The notes below the pieces were generated by a model that was not told where the DNA came from, ran no database searches, and saw only the letters and a program-made list of their open reading frames with translations. The position numbers and the translations under genes are program-made. A DNA stretch of 24,635 nucleotides from an uncultured Clostridia bacterium (GTDB lineage Bacteria > Bacillota > Clostridia > Christensenellales > Borkfalkiaceae): contig CAMWQS010000008.1 in NCBI GenBank assembly GCA_947176485.1, positions 1 to 24,635 on the forward strand, given 5' to 3'. This document shows positions 7,534 to 14,812 of this stretch, in pieces (position 1 is the first letter of the stretch; the number at the start of each line of letters is the position of its first letter).

Positions 7534-9177
7534 ATGGACTTAAAAAAACTTGCTTCGGCGTTAATTCCCGATACGGACTTATTGCCGCCCGAAAAATACG
7601 AAGAAATTTTCCCGCCCCGCACCGTACCTCAAGGTGCTGAGGTAACCCGTCTTGCGCCTTCGCCCACGGGCTTTATACACCTGGGCAATCTGTATTCCGC
7701 GCTTGCTGACGAAAGGGCGGCGCACACCACGGGCGGCGTGTTCTATTTAAGAATTGAGGACACCGACGAAAAAAGAAAGGTAGAGGGCGCGGTTGAAAGC
7801 GTTATCCGCTCTTTAAAATATTTCGGCATCAAGTTTGACGAGGGCGCGGAAATCGAAAGTCCGTTAAATAAATACGGTCCTTACTATCAACGCCAACGCG
7901 CCAAAATTTACCGCAGCTTCGTCAAAAAGCTTTTGGAACAGGGCTTGGCTTATCCTTGCTTCTGCACTGCGGAGGAGCTGGACGAAGTCCGCGCCAAGCA
8001 GACCGAAAACAAGGAAACCACGGGCTACTACGGCAAGTACGCCAAGTGCAGAAATTTAACCGAGGAAGAAATCAATAATAACTTAAAGGCGGGCAAGCCC
8101 TTCGTTATCCGCCTTAAATCGCAGGGCAGTATCGAAAATAAAACTACCTTCCGCGACGCAATCAAGGGCGATATCACCGTAACCGAAAACGACCAGGACG
8201 TCGTTATCTTGAAGTCCGACGGTATCCCGACCTATCACTTCGCCCACGCAATAGACGACCACTTTATGCGCACCACACTCGTTATCCGCGGAGAGGAGTG
8301 GCTTTCAAGCCTTCCCGTGCATATCGAGTTGCACAAGGTTTTGGGCTTCAAGCCCCCCAGATACGCGCACACCTGCTCGCTTATGAAGATGGACGGCGGC
8401 ACCAAGCGCAAGCTTTCAAAGCGCAAGGACCCCGAGCTTTCTTTGGACTATTACAGAAAGGCGGGCTATTATCCCCAAGCGGTAGTCAAGTATCTTATGA
8501 CCGTCTTAAACTCCAACTTCGAGGAGTGGACCTTGAAGAACCCCGACGGCGACTACAAGGACTTCAAATTCAAAATCGACAAAATGGGCAAAAGCGGCGC
8601 GCTGTTCGATTTGGACAAACTGAACGACACCTCCAAAACCGAAATCTCCAAGCTTTCCGCCGAGGAATGCTACGCCTTCTTGAAGGGCTGGGTTGACGAG
8701 TTCGGCACCGACGCCGACAAATCGCACTTTGAAAACGCGGATCATTTAATCAAAATTCTGACCCTTATAATGGGCATCGGCGGCAAGAAGAGAAGGAAGG
8801 ATATCGAGCGCGCCGAGCAAGGCGTCCGTCTTTTGGACTATTTCTTTGACGATACCTTCAATCCCGACTATTCTTACCGCTTCGATAAGCACACGGTCAA
8901 CACCGTCTTGGATAAGTTTGCGGCGGTTTACGACCCCGCGGACGACAATTCGGCGTGGTTTGCAAAGGTCAAGGCTATCGCGCCCGAAGTGGGCTTTGCA
9001 AGCGAAATGAGCGAGTACAAGGCGAACCCCGAGGCATTCAAAGGAAGCGTTTCCGACGTAGCCGAAATTTTAAGAATTGCAATAACGGGCAGCCCCAACT
9101 CCCCCGACCTATGCACCATAATGAATATTCTCGGCAAAGACCGCTCTGTGGCAAGATTACTCAAAGCCAAAATATAA
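7534..9177 (+). CDS. gltX: Glutamyl-tRNA synthetase
   Basis: 547 residues, longer than the usual 470-500. It attaches glutamate to tRNA-Glu using ATP; in bacteria without GlnRS it also charges tRNA-Gln for later amidation. Class I signatures are clear: LAPSPTGFIHLGN (about residues 40-52, containing the HIGH-type HLGN) and KRKLSKRKDPELSL (KMSKS-type loop K293-L-S-K-R). LRIEDTDEKRK follows the HIGH region, as in all GluRS. A C-x-C pair (C142, C144) plus C172 may form the zinc-binding insertion. The C-terminal third, the anticodon-binding part, looks divergent from the Escherichia coli type. It starts one base after the XRE stop codon and is followed after 35 bases by the ABC gene without a terminator. 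Assignment to GluRS rather than GlnRS rests on overall appearance and the zinc site; a tree would settle it. Confidence 0.92.
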   Translation: MDLKKLASALIPDTDLLPPEKYEEIFPPRTVPQGAEVTRLAPSPTGFIHLGNLYSALADERAAHTTGGVFYLRIEDTDEKRKVEGAVESVIRSLKYFGIKFDEGAEIESPLNKYGPYYQRQRAKIYRSFVKKLLEQGLAYPCFCTAEELDEVRAKQTENKETTGYYGKYAKCRNLTEEEINNNLKAGKPFVIRLKSQGSIENKTTFRDAIKGDITVTENDQDVVILKSDGIPTYHFAHAIDDHFMRTTLVIRGEEWLSSLPVHIELHKVLGFKPPRYAHTCSLMKMDGGTKRKLSKRKDPELSLDYYRKAGYYPQAVVKYLMTVLNSNFEEWTLKNPDGDYKDFKFKIDKMGKSGALFDLDKLNDTSKTEISKLSAEECYAFLKGWVDEFGTDADKSHFENADHLIKILTLIMGIGGKKRRKDIERAEQGVRLLDYFFDDTFNPDYSYRFDKHTVNTVLDKFAAVYDPADDNSAWFAKVKAIAPEVGFASEMSEYKANPEAFKGSVSDVAEILRIAITGSPNSPDLCTIMNILGKDRSVARLLKAKI

Positions 9178-9212
9178 TATAAAGTTGTAATTTTTTATCT
9201 GATAGAGGCATC

Positions 9213-12200
9213 ATGTTAGAATTAGTAGATATTAAAAAAGACTATCCCGTTGCGGGCGGAGTGGTAAGCGCGTTAAAGGGCGTAAGCATAAAGTTCCGTA
9301 AAAACGAGCTCGTATCCATTCTCGGCGCGTCGGGCTGCGGCAAAACCACGCTGTTAAATATTATCGGCGGCTTGGATAAGTACACCTCGGGCGACCTTAT
9401 AATCGAGGGCAAGTCCACCAAACAGTACAGGGACGGCGACTGGGACACCTACCGCAACCACTCGATAGGCTTCATTTTCCAAAGCTATCATTTAATTCCC
9501 CACCAAACCGTTTTGCAGAACGTCGAGCTTGCACTCCTTATTTCGGGCGTAAGCAAGGAAGAACGCCGTCAGCGCGCCATCGCCGCGTTGGAACGCGTAG
9601 GCTTGGGTGATAAGCTTAAAAACAAGCCCAACCAGCTTTCGGGCGGTCAGGCACAGCGCGTTGCAATTGCGCGTGCACTCATCAACGACCCCGAAATCGT
9701 TCTTGCCGACGAACCTACGGGCGCGCTCGATAGTAAGACCAGCGTTCAGATAATGGAGCTTTTGAAGGAGATTGCGAAGGACCGTTTGGTCATAATGGTT
9801 ACGCACAACCCCGAGCTTGCCGAAAGCTATTCGACCCGTATTATCCGCCTTTTGGACGGCGAGGTAATCGACGACACCAAGCCCTTCGACGGCATTGAAG
9901 AAATTGCCCCCGAGGTTACGGCGGAGCAAGCGGTAGACCCCGCAGACGAACCGACCAAGACCAACAAGGGCAAAAAGAAAAAGGCGTCAATGTCGATAGG
10001 TATGGCAATGTCCTTGTCCTTTAAAAACCTATTGTCCAAGATAAAGCGCACCTCGCTCGTATCCATTGCGGGCAGTATCGGCATAATCGGCGTATCGATG
10101 GTGCTTGCCATCTCGGCGGGCGTAAAGGGATACATAGCCAAAATGCAGGACGATATGCTTTCGGGCAACCCGCTTGAAATCACCCGCACGGCAATCAACT
10201 TCGATTCCCTTATGAATATGGGCACCAGCAACAAGGTCAAAATCGAAAAGTTAGGCGACAAGGTCTACGTCGATTCCCTCATAGAAACCTTAATGGGAAT
10301 GGGCAGCATGGGCGTATCCAACAATATTACCGACGCCTACGCAGACTACGTAAGCAAGATGCCCGACAGCTACTATAACGCCGTTTATTACGATTACGGG
10401 TTCGAGCCCGCAAACAACATTTACACCACCTATAAAGTGGACGAGAAAACCGCAGACGAAGAGATGTCCGTTACGGCAATTCGCCAAACCTATTCGGCGG
10501 TGCTCGGCGAGGTTGCAAAAAACAGCGAAACCGACGTTGAAAAACAGCAGTACAAAATGTTTGCGGGAATGATTCCCACGGTAACCACCTTCCAGGAATT
10601 GCCCGACAATTACGACTACGTTCTCTCTCAGTACGATATAGTCGCAACCTATAACGATAAGAAAGTAAACCTTACCGAAGCCGAGCTTAAAGATATCTTC
10701 TGTGCAAAAGACAGCCTTATTATGGTTATCAACAAGCAGGCTACTACCGACCTTACTATGGGTCAGATGGGCTACTTCACGCAGAAAGAATTCCTTGCCT
10801 ACGCCGAGCGCGCCAAGGAGCTCGTCGGTGATGAAATTACCGAAGAGGAGGCAAAGATAAAGTACGGCGCACTTCTTGACCAATATCTCGAAGGCAAGCA
10901 GTACGATTATTTCCTCGATAAGGACGAAAACAATACCAAGTTCAAGTGGTATCCCAACGACACCGTTTATACAAAGGCAAAGATTACCGACGGAGTGTTT
11001 ATTCCCGTTGAAGTTACGAACCCCAACGACCCGTCCTTTAAAAGTGCGGAATATAAGTACAACGCCTATGTAAGCGACTTTGCCGACGGTTGGAAAGATA
11101 ACGAGGACAACGTAAACTTAAAGGTAAAAGTAATTCTTCAAAAGAAGGCAAACGTATCTTACGGCTGCCTAAGAACGGGACTTTACTACACCAACGCCCT
11201 TGCAAACCACGCCTTGGAAACGGGCAGAAACAGCGAAATCGTTAAAACCATGAACGACGACGAGCACGGCGGTTCTCTTGACGGTTTGCCTTACAGATAT
11301 CATTATACCTATGAAGGCACGTTGTATAATTCCCCGATGCAGATGGCGTACGTAATGGACGGCGGCGGCTCTTCGATGATGTCCTCGATGATGTCGTCGA
11401 TGATGGGCGGCTCGTCGGGTAAAAGCCAGTACGACGCGTTAAAGGTAACCCCCACGACGGTCGCGGGCGGCAAAACGCCCGTCGGGTTCGCGTTCTACCC
11501 GCTCGATTTCGACAGCAAGGACCTCGTTACCGACTACCTTGACAAATGGAACGATATGTGCGAGAAGGGTGAAACCTACACCTGGACGGTAACCACCGCC
11601 GAACAATGGTCGCCGAGCTACGAAGGCGTCGACGCGTACTCTACGTGGTCGGTACCGAACGACGATAACGGTAACCCGAAAACGAACGAAGACGGCACTT
11701 ACACCTACACGGTAACCTTGAACCTCAAAGAGGAACACAAAATCACCTACACGGACGCAGTCGGGCTTATGATAACCATGATTAACACCATGGTCGAAAT
11801 GATAACCATCGCGCTAATCGCGTTTACCGCGCTGTCGCTTGTAGTTTCAACGGTTATGATAGGAATTATCACCTACGTCTCCGTCGTAGAGCGTATCAAA
11901 GAAATAGGCATTCTGCGTGCGGTAGGCGCAAGGAAGAAGGACATAAAACGGCTATTCAACGCCGAAACCTTCATAATAGGTCTTTGCGCGGGCGTAGTGG
12001 GAATAATCGTAACCTACCTTTTATCGCTGATTATAAACCTTATCGTAACGGCGCTTGCGGGCATAGCCATTGCCGCACTGCCGATATGGCAAGCAATCGT
12101 AATGATTTGTGTAAGCGTGGTGTTAACGCTTATTTCGGGCTTAATACCCGCCGCCGCGGCAGCCAAGAAGGACCCCGTAGTTGCCCTTCGGACGGAGTAA
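9213..12200 (+). CDS. MacB-like ABC transporter, ATPase fused to FtsX-type permease with a large external domain
   Basis: 995 residues. Residues 1-220 are a LolD/MacB-type ATPase: Walker A GASGCGKTT (38-46), Q-loop Q90, signature LSGGQ (142-146), Walker B IVLADE (162-167) and H-loop H198. A charged linker leads to the permease: one helix at about 280-303 (SIAGSIGIIGVSMVLAISAG), an external domain of about 540 residues, then three helices from about 849 to the end, with VVERIKEIGILRAVGARKKDIKRLF being the conserved FtsX coupling segment. MacB-like pumps work by a mechanical stroke on peptides, toxins or lipoproteins rather than by channel transport. The external domain is larger than the roughly 200 residues of MacB and contains SSMMSSMMSSMM (720-731). 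A GAGG site precedes the ATG. It lies downstream of the XRE regulator and gltX with no terminator, so the regulator may control it. The substrate is unknown. Confidence 0.9.
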   Translation: MLELVDIKKDYPVAGGVVSALKGVSIKFRKNELVSILGASGCGKTTLLNIIGGLDKYTSGDLIIEGKSTKQYRDGDWDTYRNHSIGFIFQSYHLIPHQTVLQNVELALLISGVSKEERRQRAIAALERVGLGDKLKNKPNQLSGGQAQRVAIARALINDPEIVLADEPTGALDSKTSVQIMELLKEIAKDRLVIMVTHNPELAESYSTRIIRLLDGEVIDDTKPFDGIEEIAPEVTAEQAVDPADEPTKTNKGKKKKASMSIGMAMSLSFKNLLSKIKRTSLVSIAGSIGIIGVSMVLAISAGVKGYIAKMQDDMLSGNPLEITRTAINFDSLMNMGTSNKVKIEKLGDKVYVDSLIETLMGMGSMGVSNNITDAYADYVSKMPDSYYNAVYYDYGFEPANNIYTTYKVDEKTADEEMSVTAIRQTYSAVLGEVAKNSETDVEKQQYKMFAGMIPTVTTFQELPDNYDYVLSQYDIVATYNDKKVNLTEAELKDIFCAKDSLIMVINKQATTDLTMGQMGYFTQKEFLAYAERAKELVGDEITEEEAKIKYGALLDQYLEGKQYDYFLDKDENNTKFKWYPNDTVYTKAKITDGVFIPVEVTNPNDPSFKSAEYKYNAYVSDFADGWKDNEDNVNLKVKVILQKKANVSYGCLRTGLYYTNALANHALETGRNSEIVKTMNDDEHGGSLDGLPYRYHYTYEGTLYNSPMQMAYVMDGGGSSMMSSMMSSMMGGSSGKSQYDALKVTPTTVAGGKTPVGFAFYPLDFDSKDLVTDYLDKWNDMCEKGETYTWTVTTAEQWSPSYEGVDAYSTWSVPNDDNGNPKTNEDGTYTYTVTLNLKEEHKITYTDAVGLMITMINTMVEMITIALIAFTALSLVVSTVMIGIITYVSVVERIKEIGILRAVGARKKDIKRLFNAETFIIGLCAGVVGIIVTYLLSLIINLIVTALAGIAIAALPIWQAIVMICVSVVLTLISGLIPAAAAAKKDPVVALRTE
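11370..11405 (+). repeat. Three 12-base tandem repeats encoding SSMM within the ABC transporter
   Basis: TCKTCGATGATG-like units (tct/tcc/tcg then tcgatgatg) occur three times in frame, giving three SSMM motifs flanked by glycine-rich GGG and GGSSGKS. The near identity at base level suggests recent duplication or slippage. Confidence 0.85.
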
Positions 12201-12212
12201 CCGAAAAAATCA

Positions 12213-12250
12213 GAGGTGCGCCTTTGGCGCGCCTCATTTTTTAATTTTTT
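12213..12250 (+). terminator. Intrinsic terminator after the ABC transporter
   Basis: A 10-base stem GAGGTGCGCC/GGCGCGCCTC (one T-G pair) with a TTT loop is followed by ATTTTTTAATTTTTT. It ends the XRE-gltX-ABC transcript. Confidence 0.9.
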
Positions 12251-12274
12251 AAGTAATTAAATATCAATAAACGG

Positions 12275-12303
12275 TTGACACAATTTTCCAATTATGCTAA
12301 ACT
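12275..12303 (+). promoter_or_regulatory. Sigma-A-type promoter of the FMN lipoprotein
   Basis: TTGACA (12275-12280), 17-base spacer, then TAAACT (12298-12303) with an upstream TG. The predicted start is about 12310, giving a short leader with AGGAG at 12324-12328 before the ATG at 12335. Confidence 0.8.
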
Positions 12304-12334
12304 TGTAAGGTAATAAGTTTCATAGGAGTTTTTT

Positions 12335-12943
12335 ATGAAAAAGGTTTTTAAAGGATTATCAATTTTGGTTGCTTCGGCTGCACTCTGCGGCGGCATCGCT
12401 ACTGCTACGGCTTGCTCCGGCGGTTACGACGGCAAATACGTAGGTTCGTATCATTACACTAACGAGCATAACGCAGTTTACGGTATGATGGTAGAAGTAA
12501 CCGTAGAAAACAATATCATAACGAAGGTAAGGGATATTACCAATACCGATTTAAGCAAACAGGAAGGCACTGTAAGAATTCCCGTTGAAGGACAGTGGGG
12601 CGTATACGAAAAGGACGAAAACGGCAACGACAAATGGGAAACGAAGTCGAATTGCCCTTGGACGGTTGTCAGTGAGGCTATGCCCGATTACGGTTGGGAC
12701 GATGATTCTGTTAAGAACTGGACGGATAACGAATCTTACCTTCTTCAATGCTACGAAGGCAAATCGGTTGCCGATATCCTTGATATTCAGGTATTCATTA
12801 AAGAAACCGGCGAACCCTACAGCAAAGATTTAAACACCGGTGTTGAAGTGCTTCGTGCCGGCGCAACGCAGTCCTGCGGCAGACTTCTTCTTGCTATTCA
12901 AGACGCACTCGGCAAAAAGACCGAAATCGGCAGAATCGGCTAA
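12335..12943 (+). CDS. FMN-binding domain lipoprotein, probable ApbE substrate
   Basis: 202 residues. MKKVFKGLSILVASAALCGG starts a signal peptide ending TATAC-SGG, so Cys27 is the likely lipidated residue; the -3 position is Ala rather than the usual Leu. The mature part reads as one FMN_bind domain: GKYVGSYHY (33-41), YGMMVEVTVENNIITKV (49-65), a longer-than-usual middle rich in Trp, Asp and Cys (about 80-145), and VLRAGATQSCGRLLLAIQDAL (172-192). The GAT-x-S motif (Thr178) matches the flavinylation site of RnfG/NqrC proteins, where ApbE links FMN to the Thr. ApbE is encoded next door. It has its own promoter and terminator, so it is monocistronic. Inferred role: an extracytosolic single-flavin electron carrier, perhaps taking electrons from Rnf. 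Identification is by motif; the redox partner is inference. Confidence 0.72.
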   Translation: MKKVFKGLSILVASAALCGGIATATACSGGYDGKYVGSYHYTNEHNAVYGMMVEVTVENNIITKVRDITNTDLSKQEGTVRIPVEGQWGVYEKDENGNDKWETKSNCPWTVVSEAMPDYGWDDDSVKNWTDNESYLLQCYEGKSVADILDIQVFIKETGEPYSKDLNTGVEVLRAGATQSCGRLLLAIQDALGKKTEIGRIG

Positions 12944-12957
12944 TTCAGCTAATATTC

Positions 12958-12984
12958 AACCCGCCTTTTAAAGGCGGGTTTTTT
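12958..12984 (+). terminator. Intrinsic terminator after the FMN lipoprotein
   Basis: A perfect 10-base stem AACCCGCCTT/AAGGCGGGTT with a TTA loop runs into a T tract to 12984. The apbE promoter starts directly after it. Confidence 0.92.
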
Positions 12985-12985
12985 C

Positions 12986-13014
12986 TTGCCAAATTTTGAG
13001 TTTTCGTTTATAAT
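12986..13014 (+). promoter_or_regulatory. apbE: Promoter of apbE giving a nearly leaderless transcript
   Basis: TTGCCA (12986-12991), 17-base spacer, TATAAT (13009-13014). The predicted start is near 13021, only about 4 bases before the ATG at 13025. The T of the -35 box at 12986 begins a TTG that is in frame with the gene, but this is promoter, not coding. Confidence 0.7.
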
Positions 13015-13024
13015 TAGTTTAATT

Positions 13025-14203
13025 ATGAAATCACTTAAAAAAATATTAATACTGCTCGCTTGCCTTGCCGTTATTGCAGGCACGGCACTTTCTTCGGGCT
13101 GCAATAAAAAAACTTACGCGGTCTACACCAATATCCCGCAAGGCGAGTTTGAAATTATCGATAGCACCTTCACGCTCGGCGGCACCATAGGCGGATATTC
13201 CCCCGCAGAAAAAGAAAAGGGCGAGGAGGTGGACACCTCCAACTACACCGCAAGGGACTGTGTTTATCCTTCAGTAATGTATACCGAGGCACAGCTCGTA
13301 GTCTACGGCGACTTTACTGCAGAGGGTGCAGAGGAACACTTTGAAAACTTTCGCAAAGCCGTGGGCAGGCGACTTACCGAAATCAGTAAAGCCGTATCCT
13401 CAACGGTAACCAATTCTGATATTTACAACTTCAACAACGCTGCGGCGGGCGCAACCGTAGAAATTTCCCAAACCACTTACGAGATTTTAGCCGAGGCGAA
13501 AGCCGTTTACGATTTCACCGACCACTATTACAACCCCGCGCTTTACTACAATATCAAAGCCTACGGCTTCAGCACCGCCGAAAAGTACCCCCAAACCGCT
13601 GCGGAATTGCCCTCGGACGAGGTTGTCGCAGAATATACTAAGCTTGCCTCGCACTTCGGCGAAATTGAGCTTTCAAACGATAACGGCTATTTCGTAACCA
13701 AGCCCGCTTACACCGTAGAGGTAGGGGGCGAAAATCTTACGTTAAAAGTTGATTTGGGCGGCATTGCAAAGGGTTACGCCGTAGACGAGGTGGACGGGCT
13801 GTTTGACGAGTACGGCTATAAGTTCGGATATTTTAACTTCGGCGCAAGCAGTATGCTCGTTAAAAGGCACTTTAAAAATGACAATTTCAATTTGGAGTTT
13901 ATCAGTCCCCGCTCGATAAAGCGCGACGGCTATCTAAAAATTTCTTTCTGCAACGAAAAGGTTTCTACCAGCGGCGACAATGAGCAGCGTTATATCATCG
14001 ACGGCGTGCGTTATTGCCACGTAATCGACCCTACGACTGGCAAACCCGTGCAGACTGGTATAATGTCTGCAACCGTCATCGGCGGCTCTGCAGCGTCTGC
14101 AGACGCGCTTACGACGGCAATTATGGCTATGGGCAAGGATAAGGCTATTTCATTTATAGAAGAAAAGCTGACGGACAGAAAAGTAGTATTCACGGCAGAA
14201 TAA
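13025..14203 (+). CDS. apbE: ApbE family FAD:protein FMN transferase (lipoprotein)
   Basis: 392 residues. ApbE moves FMN from FAD onto a Thr in the (S/T)GAT motif of proteins such as RnfG, RnfD and NqrB/C, outside the membrane, with Mg2+. The start MKSLKKILILLACLAVIAGT gives a lipoprotein signal ending SSGC, so Cys26 is probably lipidated. Family motifs are strong: NPALYYNIKAYGF (170-182), DLGGIAKGYAVD (243-254, flavin site), YFNFGASSML (269-278), HVIDPTTGKPV (332-342) and SADALTTAIMAMG (358-370), which carries the acidic and Thr metal ligands. There is no Shine-Dalgarno site and the promoter at 12986-13014 abuts the ATG. The NusG-II gene follows after 3 bases. Its substrates are probably RnfG and RnfD encoded at 18.8-21.1 kb and the lipoprotein just upstream. 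Confidence 0.93.
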   Translation: MKSLKKILILLACLAVIAGTALSSGCNKKTYAVYTNIPQGEFEIIDSTFTLGGTIGGYSPAEKEKGEEVDTSNYTARDCVYPSVMYTEAQLVVYGDFTAEGAEEHFENFRKAVGRRLTEISKAVSSTVTNSDIYNFNNAAAGATVEISQTTYEILAEAKAVYDFTDHYYNPALYYNIKAYGFSTAEKYPQTAAELPSDEVVAEYTKLASHFGEIELSNDNGYFVTKPAYTVEVGGENLTLKVDLGGIAKGYAVDEVDGLFDEYGYKFGYFNFGASSMLVKRHFKNDNFNLEFISPRSIKRDGYLKISFCNEKVSTSGDNEQRYIIDGVRYCHVIDPTTGKPVQTGIMSATVIGGSAASADALTTAIMAMGKDKAISFIEEKLTDRKVVFTAE

Positions 14204-14206
14204 ATT

Positions 14207-14677
14207 ATGTCTTTAAAAAAAGTAGAACAAGTAAAAAAGGACAAGGGCTTTAGGCTGTTTGATTTGATAATCTACGGCGTTATTTTGCTCCTCGTCGCAA
14301 TAATATTTATCGTCGTGTTCACAACGCGCAATACCGACCCGCTGACGGGCGTAAAAATCTTCGTCAACGCTGAGGAGGTATTCAGCTACGAGTTCGGCGG
14401 CGAGGCAGTGTATTCCGAAAGCGAAACCTTGACGGTAGAGGAGGACGGCGCGGGCATAACCGTAACCGTCCACACCCGCGGTGACGGACTGAATAAAGTA
14501 TATATCAACAAGTCCGCCAAAACCGTAAAAATGACCGAGGCGAACTGCAAGGGCAAGGAATGCATATACTTCCCCGAAATGAGCAACAACACGGACTTCA
14601 TTTATTGCAGCCCCCACGGAGTAAAAGTCGAACCTCTAACTAAAAACCTTGAAAGCCCCGATTTGGAAATCGGTTAA
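14207..14677 (+). CDS. NusG domain II membrane-anchored protein, Rnf/ApbE-associated
   Basis: 156 residues. A basic N-terminus (KKVEQVKKDKGFR) and a single helix at about 19-38 (DLIIYGVILLLVAIIFIVVF) anchor it, with the rest outside. Residues 48-145 match the NusG_II domain seen beside rnf, apbE and Gx-transporter genes in Firmicutes: VKIFVNAEEVFSYEF, then NKVYINKSAKTVKMTEANC and IYCSPHGVKV. C114, C119 and C134 sit at the family's conserved places. It is not the transcription factor NusG, which has an NGN domain that is absent here. The role is unknown; the family's company suggests help in maturing or docking extracytosolic redox proteins. It starts 3 bases after the apbE stop without a clear ribosome site, consistent with translational coupling. 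Confidence 0.82.
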   Translation: MSLKKVEQVKKDKGFRLFDLIIYGVILLLVAIIFIVVFTTRNTDPLTGVKIFVNAEEVFSYEFGGEAVYSESETLTVEEDGAGITVTVHTRGDGLNKVYINKSAKTVKMTEANCKGKECIYFPEMSNNTDFIYCSPHGVKVEPLTKNLESPDLEIG

Positions 14678-14679
14678 TA

Positions 14680-14712
14680 AAAAAGCCCCGCGCCAACAGC
14701 GCGGGGCTTTTT
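14680..14712 (+). terminator. Intrinsic terminator after apbE-NusG-II operon
   Basis: AAAAAGCCCCGCGC/GCGCGGGGCTTTTT stem with a CAACA loop. The same stem sequence recurs at 16616-16648. Confidence 0.92.
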
Positions 14713-14733
14713 ATCATTATTTTGAAATAATAG

Positions 14734-14762
14734 TTGCAGTATGTAGTTTACCGTGATATTAT
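14734..14762 (+). promoter_or_regulatory. Candidate promoter of the pectate-lyase gene
   Basis: TTGCAG (14734-14739), 17-base spacer, TATTAT (14757-14762); an overlapping TATAAT at 14760-14765 would give a 20-base spacer. A ribosome site AAGGGGAAG lies at 14802-14810 before the ATG at 14813. Confidence 0.55.
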
Positions 14763-14812
14763 AATAATGAACGGAATAATCAGAAAATGAAAAAACCGTT
14801 CAAGGGGAAGAA

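Noticed and set aside
10290..10883. 197-residue open frame on the minus strand
   Set aside because: It is antisense inside the ABC transporter's external domain, with no ribosome site or recognisable motif.
12986..13024. N-terminal extension of ApbE from a TTG at 12986
   Set aside because: The stretch is a clear -35/-10 promoter, and the signal peptide starts properly at the ATG at 13025.
14207..14677. Annotation as transcription factor NusG
   Set aside because: It has only a domain-II-like fold behind a membrane helix and lacks the NGN domain.
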